Shown piece by piece: positions 26,644 to 32,620 of a DNA stretch of 32,620 nt. The stretch lies in assembly GCA_015231175.1 (NCBI GenBank), contig JADGBZ010000035.1, forward strand, positions 1 through 32,620, written 5' to 3'. Numbering within the stretch: position 1 is the first letter of the stretch; each line of letters opens with the position of its first letter. A program made the translations under genes and the position numbers. This DNA comes from Magnetococcales bacterium (GTDB taxonomy: Bacteria > Pseudomonadota > Magnetococcia > Magnetococcales > DC0425bin3). The notes beneath the pieces were generated by a model. The model worked only from the letters and a program-made list of their open reading frames with translations. It did no database searches and had not been told where the DNA came from.

Positions 26644-26790
26644 GTAACTATTCAGTACCCCCTTAAGAAAAGCCTGGATATGAAAGCCTTTGTCAGGGCT
26701 TCGCCCCGAACCCCACCAGGACGCTGTCCTGGACCTGCCAGGGAGCCAGCCCCCTGGACCCCGTTTCGTTGCCGGGTGGAGAATCGTTAC
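26644..26790 (+). mobile_element. 147-bp MITE-like element, copy 4, with 8-bp target duplication
   Basis: Left inverted repeat GTAACTATTCAGTACCC (26644-26660) and right end GGGTGGAGAATCGTTAC (26774-26790). The flanks AACAATTG (26636-26643) and AACGATTG (26791-26798) match in 7 of 8 bases, a target-site duplication. Lies between the pckG terminator and the Cys-rich protein gene. Confidence 0.92.
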
Positions 26791-26836
26791 AACGATTGAA
26801 AGATTGGAAATCACCTACTGTTTGGAGTGTCCTGCC

Positions 26837-27196
26837 ATGAAGTCAAAATTTGCCGCCATGGGGCTTTTTGGATCCATGTTGCTGAGCAGCCCGGCATGGG
26901 CCAGCTCGACGGAAGATATCATGTGGATCGGACAGTGCATGAAAGGTCATACAGACTCCAGGATAACACCGGAGATCGTCAGCCAATATTGCTCCTGTGC
27001 CGACGACATGAAGTGGATCGCCCAGTGCATCAAAGACAACGCCAGCGCCAAGGAGTCCCCCGAGGTCATCAAAAAATATTGCACCTGCATGAACGACAGC
27101 ATGGACTACAGCGAAACCCTGACCATCACCCAATGGGAGAAATTACACCCCAAGGAACAAGCTGAGTGCAACAGGCAGGCCGGTTGGAACAGATGA
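26837..27196 (+). CDS. Small secreted Cys-rich protein with two 30-residue repeats
   Basis: 119 residues from ATG 26837, GGAG nine bases upstream. A Sec signal peptide ends at AWA-S (residue 22/23). The mature part holds two tandem copies of a 30-residue unit: WIGQC (30-34) to YCSCADD (51-57), and WIAQC (60-64) to YCTCMND (81-87), each with [ST]PE[IV][IV] in between. Cysteines at 34, 52, 54, 64, 82, 84 and a final one at 111. No CxxCH haem motif. The even spacing suggests disulfide-stabilised helical hairpins or metal binding in the periplasm. Family not recognised; function unknown. Confidence 0.8.
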   Translation: MKSKFAAMGLFGSMLLSSPAWASSTEDIMWIGQCMKGHTDSRITPEIVSQYCSCADDMKWIAQCIKDNASAKESPEVIKKYCTCMNDSMDYSETLTITQWEKLHPKEQAECNRQAGWNR

Positions 27197-27219
27197 TCTC
27201 CGGAAAGAGTTGAGAAGCG

Positions 27220-27367
27220 AGAACGATTCAGAACCCGGCAACAAGTCGGGGTCCGGCGGGCTGGCTCCCCGGCAAGACCTCGGACAATGTTCTGATGGGG
27301 TTCGGCGCAAAGCCCTGACAAAGGCCTTCACGCGCAAGCTTTTCTTGACAGGGTGCTGAATCGTTAC
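27220..27367 (-). mobile_element. 147-bp-type MITE-like element, copy 5 (reverse, diverged)
   Basis: Read on the minus strand it starts GTAACGATTCAGCACCC (27367 downward) and ends GGGTTCTGAATCGTTCT, so the inverted repeats persist though the body is the most diverged of all copies and both internal hairpins are damaged. No target duplication remains. The TAA stop of the neighbouring minus-strand gene (27364-27366) lies inside the first five bases. Confidence 0.85.
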
Positions 27368-27828
27368 GCTTTGCTTTCCAGGATCGTCCTGGCCAGAATT
27401 TCCGCGCCCTGAGCGGTCAAACGGCGGCACATGCGCTTGCCAATGTTGCGAATCGGGCCAAACTTATCGAGCAAATCCTGGCAACGCAAAGCCCCGGCTT
27501 CGGCCAAAAGGCGCTCCTGAAAACGGGCCGTCAGGTTGCGAGTCGATTTCTCCTTGTCCTGGGGGGTTGTTTTCCCCACCAACAACCCGGCGGCCATGGC
27601 ACCGCCCGTGTAAACACCGCAAGTGGCATTGCGATTGCCCATGCCACCACAGAAACCACTGGCCAAGGGCACCAGATTGCGGGCCCGGTCCGGCTCCTCG
27701 CCCAAGGACTCCACCACAGCCAAAAAGACGGCCTCCGAGCAGCAGAGCCCCCCCTCATACAGGGCATCGGCCCGCTGCCGGATTGCCATCACCAACAGTT
27801 CCTGCTCCTGCTGGTTTACAACAGCCAT
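27364..27828 (-). CDS. C_GCAxxG_C_C family redox-like protein
   Basis: 154 residues, ATG 27828. The cysteine layout is that of the C_GCAxxG_C_C family: GGLCCSEAV (C29, C30), GFCGGMGNRNATCGVYTGG (C60, C70), LRCQDLL (C116) and KRMC (C134). The central motif reads CGVYTGG instead of GCAxxG, and the rest fits. These proteins often sit near redox or C1 genes and are thought to bind a metal or cluster, but no activity is established. The stop codon is formed by the end of MITE copy 5, so the original C-terminus may have been altered. Confidence 0.88.
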   Translation of the reverse strand: MAVVNQQEQELLVMAIRQRADALYEGGLCCSEAVFLAVVESLGEEPDRARNLVPLASGFCGGMGNRNATCGVYTGGAMAAGLLVGKTTPQDKEKSTRNLTARFQERLLAEAGALRCQDLLDKFGPIRNIGKRMCRRLTAQGAEILARTILESKA

Positions 27829-27993
27829 AGGAAAAATCTCCCGCGCCCATCGTGGTTCATGAAGTCATCTTTCGACTCGCAGCATCCAGAGCATTGCACA
27901 TCATGGGCAACCATTCTACCCTTCCCACACAGGGTCGGCCATCCAGCGGCACCCGGTCAACGATTTTTGCACATAATGCAGAATCTGTAATTT

Positions 27994-28140
27994 GTAACTA
28001 TTCACCACCCTTGCAGGAAAAGCCAGGACATGAAAGCCTTTGTCAGGGCTTCGCCCCGAACCCCACCAGGACTCCGTCCTGGACCTGCCAGGGAGCCAGC
28101 CCCCTGGACCCCGATTCGTGGCCGGGTGATGAATAGTTAC
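27994..28140 (+). mobile_element. 147-bp MITE-like element, copy 6, with perfect 8-bp target duplication
   Basis: Ends GTAACTATTCACCACCC (27994-28010) and GGGTGATGAATAGTTAC (28124-28140) are inverted repeats with one mismatch in 17. The 8-mer TGTAATTT occurs exactly at both borders (27986-27993 and 28141-28148). Internal hairpin CCAGGAC-TCC-GTCCTGG at 28066-28082. The best-preserved copy; it lies in the 375-bp space between the divergent C_GCAxxG and gatB genes, which otherwise holds no recognised gene. Confidence 0.95.
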
Positions 28141-28141
28141 T

Positions 28142-28181
28142 GTAATTTTTCGGCACCCGGCAACAAACCGGGGTCCAGGGG
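28142..28181 (-). mobile_element. Terminal 40-bp fragment of an older element copy
   Basis: On the minus strand it reads CCCCTGGACCCCGG, then GTTGCCGGGTGCC and AAAAATTAC, matching the right end of the 147-bp element in the opposite orientation to copy 6. Its outer end overlaps the target duplication of copy 6. Confidence 0.75.
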
Positions 28182-28203
28182 ACAGAAAAACTGGTGAACG
28201 GAT

Positions 28204-29649
28204 ATGCCTGCACACCCCGGATATGAGGTCGTCATCGGCCTGGAAGTCCATGCCCAAATGCGTACCCAATCCAAAATATTTTGTGGTTGTTCCACCCGCT
28301 TCGGGGCGGAACCCAATACCCAGATCTGCCCTGTCTGCGCCGCCTTCCCCGGGGTACTGCCGGTGTTGAACCAGGATGCGGTCAACATGGCCATTCGCAC
28401 CGGCCTGGCCATCTCCGGAACCATCAACCTGCACAGCGAATTTTCCCGCAAGAACTATTTTTATCCGGACCTGCCAGCCGGCTTTCAAATCACCCAATAC
28501 GAGTTGCCCATCGTCAGCAAAGGGGTTCTGCACATCCCAACGGACGGGGGAGAAGAAAGGAGCATCGGCATCACCCGCATCCACATGGAGGTGGATGCGG
28601 GAAAAAATCTGCACGAGGGGATCGCCGGGGCGTCCTGGGTGGACCTGAACCGGACAGGGGTTCCCTTGATGGAGATCGTCTCGGAGCCGGATTTGCGTTC
28701 GGCGGCAGAGGCGGGAGAATATTTAAAAAAATTGCGCAGCATCGTTCGTTACCTGGACGTGTGCGACGGCAACATGGAGGAGGGATCGTTCCGTTGTGAT
28801 GCCAACGTCTCGGTACGCCCCCGTGGCCAGCAGGTGTTCGGCACCCGCTGCGAGTTGAAAAATCTCAACTCGATCCGCAACGTGATGCGAGCCATCGACC
28901 ACGAGGCCGAGCGTCACATCGACGTGTTGGAAACCGGGGGACAGATCGTGCAGGAGACGCGCCTGTGGGATGCCGAAAAAGAGGTCACCCGCTCCATGCG
29001 CGGCAAGGAAGAAGCCCATGATTATCGCTACTTTCCCGAGCCGGATCTCCCCCCCCTGACCATCACGCCGGAGCGCATTGCCATCCAGGCTGCCGCACTC
29101 CCCGAACTTCCCGACGCCCGCCGGGACCGTTTCCAGACTCGGTACGGGCTCTCGTCCTACGACGCCGAAGTGTTGACTGCATCCCGCGACGTGGCAAACT
29201 TTTTTGAGGAGGTGGTTGGTACGACCAACAACCCTAAAACCGCTGCCAACTGGGTATCGGTCGAACTTCTGGGGCTGCTCAACAAGGAAGGCAAGGAGAT
29301 CACCGCTTCACCCGTCACAGCCCAGGCCTTGGGGCAATTGATCGGGCTGGTGGGCCAGGGGACGCTTTCCGGCAAAATGGCCAAGCAGGTGTTCACATCC
29401 ATGTTCGCGACCGGCGATCCGGCGGAAAAAATCATTGCCGCACAGGGGTTGCAGCAGGTCAGCGACTCCGGAACCCTCGAAGCCCTCGTCGAGCGGGTGT
29501 TGACCGGCAATCCGCAGGAGGTCGCGCAATATCGGGCCGGCAAGACCAAACTTTTGGGATTCTTTGTCGGACAGATCATGAAAGAGACCCAGGGACAGGC
29601 CAACCCGGCCATGGTCAACAAACTGCTCAAGGACAAACTGGCCGAATGA
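28204..29649 (+). CDS. gatB: Aspartyl/glutamyl-tRNA(Asn/Gln) amidotransferase subunit B
   Basis: 481 residues, ATG 28204 with GGTGA upstream. Motifs: [22 protein letters not shown], the zinc cysteines CGC and [51 protein letters not shown]; a helical GatB/Yqey tail (from about 330) ends in [13 protein letters not shown]. GatB binds mischarged Glu-tRNA(Gln) or Asp-tRNA(Asn) and, with GatA and GatC, amidates them. gatA and gatC are not in the window. The stop overlaps the next start by 4 bp. Confidence 0.98.
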   Translation: MPAHPGYEVVIGLEVHAQMRTQSKIFCGCSTRFGAEPNTQICPVCAAFPGVLPVLNQDAVNMAIRTGLAISGTINLHSEFSRKNYFYPDLPAGFQITQYELPIVSKGVLHIPTDGGEERSIGITRIHMEVDAGKNLHEGIAGASWVDLNRTGVPLMEIVSEPDLRSAAEAGEYLKKLRSIVRYLDVCDGNMEEGSFRCDANVSVRPRGQQVFGTRCELKNLNSIRNVMRAIDHEAERHIDVLETGGQIVQETRLWDAEKEVTRSMRGKEEAHDYRYFPEPDLPPLTITPERIAIQAAALPELPDARRDRFQTRYGLSSYDAEVLTASRDVANFFEEVVGTTNNPKTAANWVSVELLGLLNKEGKEITASPVTAQALGQLIGLVGQGTLSGKMAKQVFTSMFATGDPAEKIIAAQGLQQVSDSGTLEALVERVLTGNPQEVAQYRAGKTKLLGFFVGQIMKETQGQANPAMVNKLLKDKLAE

Positions 29650-32054
29650 CCCGTCGAGCTGCGCTCCTGCTGGCCATCCTTGCCTTTCTGGCGGGCGGTG
29701 TGGCGGTCGTACTTCCCCGGATCGTGGATCCCGATCAGTTTCGTCCCTTCATTTCCCGCACCCTTGAGCTGATCCTGGGTTACCCTGTCTCCCTTGCCGA
29801 AGTCAAATTTGCCCCGGCGGAAGGGTTGCGACTGGAGCTGCGGGCGCTGGAGATCAAATCCTCCGATCCCGCCGACCCGCCCCTGCTGCGGGTGGAACAC
29901 ACCTATCTGGGACTGGACTGGAGCTTTTTGTTGACCTCTGAAATCAAGGTCACCTCCATAACGCTCGTAGAACCCCAATTCAACCTTGTCCAACATCGGG
30001 ATCGTGCCCTCCTGCGCCGGGCCGAAGAGGGCGCCCATCAACGCAACGCCAACATGACACGGACCCTGGGCCTGAGCCTGACAAACCTCTCCCTGAAAGA
30101 AATTGTCGTGCGGGATGGTCTCCTCCATATCCGCAACCAGGACCATCCGGAAGGGCATGATTGGATCGTGGATCAGATCCAAATCCAGATCAATAATCTC
30201 TCTCCACACAAAGCATCCGCGATCAACGGGTCGGCACTGGTGCAGTCCATCCCTTTCACAGGGCATGGTCAGATCGGGCCTTTGCCAGAATCCTTCAATC
30301 CCTTGGATATGCCGTTGTTGTTGAGCGTAGAGGCCAAATCCAGCCGTCCGGATCACCTGAGCGCGTTTTTATCCAAGTTTCACCACAACGCCCGGGCAGA
30401 CCGGGGTTATTTTTCCACCCTGATCCATGGCAAACTGGCCAGCGGCATGCGGACCAATACCGCGTTGGAACTCTTCCATCTGGAACTCTCACCTTCCGGC
30501 AAAGAAAATCTTCCTGCCCGCAAAAAGAGTGGGCTTCAGATCCTGCCAACCCTCGCGCAAAAAGCCCCTTCCCCACCGGAGCAGCGGAACGACTCTCCAT
30601 TGGACGCCCGGAAGGAGTCCCCCCTGACAACCAAACGGGAAGAGTCTGCCGCTGCCATAGACCTCTCCATTCGGCAAAAGTCCATCATCGTGGTCAACAA
30701 CACGATCCCTCAGGCCACCCTGCAAGAGTTTTTCGTTTTCCTGGATGAGTCACCCTTGCTGGAACTCAAGGGAGTGGCCCGCTACGATGGGGGGTTTGAT
30801 CTCAATCTGGACCTGAGCACCATGAGGCCGCTGGCATGGGAAGATATACCTGGCACTCTCCCCCCGGAGGTCACAGTGCCGAAGTCCACACCCCTCTCGC
30901 TCTCTTTGCAGCCTCTGGCGTTGGAGAAGGCTCCCTCCCCTCCATCCTCCCCCCTTGTGGCCCAGGGCTCCCTGGAGGGAAATGTGCACATTCAGGGCCT
31001 CTGGCCATCGGCCATCACCGTCACGGGCGAGCTGGACCTGACGGCAACCGACCTCCTCTGGCGCAACTTCGTGCACAAACCCGCCGGCTTGCCTCTGCTT
31101 CTCAACCTCAATCTGAGTCGGCAAAAAGCCAATCTCTCCACAACAGAAACAACGGTGCAGGGCAAGGAACAAAACCTTCTCAGCGTGCAGGGACACATTT
31201 TGCCCGAACCAGATCTCGCTCTGATCGGCACCTGGGAGATGCGGGATCTTTTGGCGCTCATGCCCGACCTGCACCAATGGTCCGGGGATGGTCTGGTGGC
31301 CATGGATCTGCGACTGACCCATCCTGCGGAGTCTGGATGGCAGCTCCAGGGATCCCTCTACGGGGGGGAGAGCCGTCTGGGACCGCTGACCATGGAGTCC
31401 TTCACTGTCCCGATCCATTTGACTCCGGCAGCCTGGACGGCGACCGACATGCGCCTGGGCGTGGCCCATGGCAACCTGGATGGTCAGGTTTTTGTTTCGC
31501 CTTGGGAACCAAATCCTCTCTTTTATGCCCAATGGGAAATGTCCGGCGTCTCCCTGGAACGTCTTCTCAGCCCCGCGCCACAAGAGCGGCTTTCCTTCAT
31601 CGATCGGCTGGAGGAGGCCAAGGCCGCCGATACCCTCCAGCTTGAGGGGCTCCTTTTTGGACATGCGGATGTCTGGGGCCGTCTCGACAAGCAGTTATTG
31701 CCCGTGGAATCCTGGGGCCAGGCCAATCTGCGCCTGGAACCAGGGCGACTGGTCGGCCTGGATGGTGCAGTGCTTTCCCACGACCTGGTTGACGGTCAAA
31801 ATCTGTTTCAGGAGGACAAATCCCTCTACTGGAAAAACGCCTCGGCTTCCCTCTCCTTCGCCAACGGGCAAATCCGTCTGAGCAACGTACATCTCGCCAC
31901 CGAGGGCATGACCTTGTCGGGTGAAGGCTTCCTGGACGCGCAAGGCAATCAAACCCACAACATCACCCTGTCGGCCCGATGGCTCCATAACGGCCAGCCA
32001 AATTCCGGTGTGATCACGGGAGGTGGCCGCAAATGGATCTTTCGGCGACAATGA
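29646..32054 (+). CDS. AsmA-family inner-membrane-anchored protein
   Basis: 802 residues; ATG 29646 overlaps the gatB stop (ATGA). One N-terminal membrane helix (about 5-25), then the AsmA N-terminal pattern ([38 protein letters not shown]) and a long beta-rich periplasmic body with AsmA-like C-terminal segments ([31 protein letters not shown], about 755-785). A Lys/Glu/Ser/Pro-rich insert lies at about 278-340. AsmA-like proteins form periplasmic bridges for phospholipid transport to the outer membrane. The TGA stop lies inside the terminal repeat of MITE copy 7. Confidence 0.88.
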   Translation: MTRRAALLLAILAFLAGGVAVVLPRIVDPDQFRPFISRTLELILGYPVSLAEVKFAPAEGLRLELRALEIKSSDPADPPLLRVEHTYLGLDWSFLLTSEIKVTSITLVEPQFNLVQHRDRALLRRAEEGAHQRNANMTRTLGLSLTNLSLKEIVVRDGLLHIRNQDHPEGHDWIVDQIQIQINNLSPHKASAINGSALVQSIPFTGHGQIGPLPESFNPLDMPLLLSVEAKSSRPDHLSAFLSKFHHNARADRGYFSTLIHGKLASGMRTNTALELFHLELSPSGKENLPARKKSGLQILPTLAQKAPSPPEQRNDSPLDARKESPLTTKREESAAAIDLSIRQKSIIVVNNTIPQATLQEFFVFLDESPLLELKGVARYDGGFDLNLDLSTMRPLAWEDIPGTLPPEVTVPKSTPLSLSLQPLALEKAPSPPSSPLVAQGSLEGNVHIQGLWPSAITVTGELDLTATDLLWRNFVHKPAGLPLLLNLNLSRQKANLSTTETTVQGKEQNLLSVQGHILPEPDLALIGTWEMRDLLALMPDLHQWSGDGLVAMDLRLTHPAESGWQLQGSLYGGESRLGPLTMESFTVPIHLTPAAWTATDMRLGVAHGNLDGQVFVSPWEPNPLFYAQWEMSGVSLERLLSPAPQERLSFIDRLEEAKAADTLQLEGLLFGHADVWGRLDKQLLPVESWGQANLRLEPGRLVGLDGAVLSHDLVDGQNLFQEDKSLYWKNASASLSFANGQIRLSNVHLATEGMTLSGEGFLDAQGNQTHNITLSARWLHNGQPNSGVITGGGRKWIFRRQ

Positions 32055-32175
32055 CCATTCAGTACCCTCTCAAGAAAAGCCTGGACATGAAAACCTTTGT
32101 CAGGGCTTCGCCTCGAACCCCACCAGGACTCCATCCCGGATCTGTCCGATCGCCAACCCCCCAGGCCCCGATTCA
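32051..32175 (+). mobile_element. 147-bp MITE-like element, copy 7 (right end decayed)
   Basis: Left end ATGACCATTCAGTACCC aligns with the terminal repeat; the body aligns without gaps to offset 119 (CCCCGATTC at 32166-32174), after which similarity stops. The CCAGGAC hairpin is broken by substitutions (ATCCCGG). It overlaps the AsmA stop codon and provides the 5' part of the next open frame. Confidence 0.85.
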
Positions 32176-32497
32176 TTCGGCGCTCATCCTGACTGTCTTG
32201 CTCGCTGCTGGCATGAGCATCGCCCCTGCCCCGGTCCGTGCCAACCCCGTGTTGTATCCCCCCATCGATGGCCGCAGCTCCACGCAACGGGCCGAGGATA
32301 TGATCATCGATGGCCTGATCTGCCGCCCCCTGGGTCTGGCCGCCTCGGTGCTGGGGGTCGCCATCTATACCGTCACCCTGCCATTCAGCCTGGCCGGGGG
32401 CAATTCCACCCAGGCCGCCCATGAACTGGTGGTCAAACCCTTTCGCTTCACCTTTACCCGACCACTGGGGGGACCGGAATGCAGGGACGGTCCGTGA
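32087..32497 (+). CDS. Small secreted protein whose reading frame starts inside MITE copy 7
   Basis: 137 residues from ATG 32087, which is the conserved internal ATG of the repeat. Residues 1-28 (MKTFVRASPRTPPGL...) come from the element. A hydrophobic signal segment follows (ALILTVLLAAGMSIAPAP, VRA cleavage), then a mature part of about 85 residues: RAEDMIIDGLICRPLGLAASVLGVAIYTVTLPFSLAGGNS and PFRFTFTRPLGG. That mature part matches a widespread proteobacterial family of about 100-residue exported proteins of unknown role (sometimes mislabelled multidrug transporter). The only ATG after the element, 32212, is within the signal core. Either translation begins in the element or a non-ATG start near 32171 is used. 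Confidence 0.7.
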   Translation: MKTFVRASPRTPPGLHPGSVRSPTPQAPIHSALILTVLLAAGMSIAPAPVRANPVLYPPIDGRSSTQRAEDMIIDGLICRPLGLAASVLGVAIYTVTLPFSLAGGNSTQAAHELVVKPFRFTFTRPLGGPECRDGP

Positions 32498-32520
32498 CAT
32501 GGGTTTTTTGCCATAACACG

Positions 32521-32575
32521 CATGCAATACGCATAAACATGCATGCAATGCGCACATGAACACCATGCAATACGC
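32521..32575 (+). repeat. Three 12-bp direct repeats spaced by two helical turns
   Basis: CATGCAATACGC at 32521-32532, CATGCAATGCGC at 32542-32553 and CATGCAATACGC at 32564-32575: start-to-start spacing 21 and 22 bp. Intervening bases are also CAT-rich. The spacing would place all three on one face of the DNA. Confidence 0.75.
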
Positions 32576-32612
32576 CCCACACTGGGCGCTGAAAAGCGCG
32601 CCCAGTGTGGGG
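32575..32612. terminator. Perfect 15-bp inverted repeat, terminator-like
   Basis: CCCCACACTGGGCGC (32575-32589), eight-base loop, GCGCCCAGTGTGGGG (32598-32612). It follows the small secreted protein gene by 77 bp. No T-tract is visible before the window ends, so a terminator, an operator palindrome or a cruciform are all possible. Confidence 0.55.
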
Positions 32613-32620
32613 CCATGGCC

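Noticed and set aside
21764-28140. Repeat copies considered as a CRISPR array
   Set aside because: Units are 147 bp, dispersed, in both orientations, with terminal inverted repeats and target duplications; there are no short regular repeats with unique spacers.

Overview
The window most likely comes from a magnetotactic bacterium, probably of the Magnetococcales/Magnetococcia (Alphaproteobacteria or allied). It opens with magnetosome genes: the 3' end of an Mms6/MamD-family gene, then mamX (two CxxCH magnetochrome motifs) and mamZ (MFS plus ferric-reductase-like fusion). The rest is a GC-rich proteobacterial chromosome with closely packed operons. The assignment rests on protein motifs and gene order read from the sequence; no database search was run.

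Layout. 1-4219 (+): edge of the magnetosome cluster, with the Mms6/MamD tail, a membrane-anchored DUF2202 ferritin-like protein, mamX and mamZ. 4209-8596 (-): a divergent isoleucyl-tRNA-synthetase-type gene, stop-start coupled to a PPK2 polyphosphate kinase that runs tail-to-tail into mamZ. 8840-14485 (+): a DedA membrane protein, an 846-residue lipoprotein and a 686-residue single-pass protein with 69-bp tandem repeats. 14817-21756 (+): a complete rnfABCDGE operon followed by rnfH, rseC and an EcfT-like gene. 22039-23790 (-): a ClC channel/antiporter with CBS domains. 23914-26554 (+): a small unknown protein, a 2Fe-2S thioredoxin-fold ferredoxin and GTP-dependent PEP carboxykinase with a clear terminator. 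26837-27196 (+): a small secreted Cys-rich protein built from two 30-residue repeats. 27364-27828 (-): a C_GCAxxG_C_C family protein. 28204-32054 (+): gatB overlapping an AsmA-family gene. 32087-32497 (+): a small secreted protein whose 5' end lies in a dispersed repeat.

The most striking non-genic signal is a dispersed 147-bp element present in seven recognisable copies plus one fragment (1317, 21764, 21878, 26644, 27220 reverse, 27994, 28142 reverse fragment, 32051). It has about 17-bp terminal inverted repeats starting GTAAC, two internal hairpins whose loops vary while the stems persist, and, at the best-preserved copies, 8-bp target-site duplications. This is the form of a MITE, probably mobilised by an IS66-type transposase. 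Most copies sit at or within a few bases of stop codons; two supply or overlap the stop codon, and one appears to supply the start of a secreted protein.

How the genes work together. MamX and MamZ are known as a redox/iron-handling pair for magnetite biomineralisation. The DUF2202 protein between the Mms6/MamD-type gene and mamX is a plausible extra diiron protein for the same process (inference). The rnf operon encodes a membrane ion-coupled ferredoxin:NAD oxidoreductase with its usual partners RnfH and RseC. The remaining genes are housekeeping or cell-envelope functions.
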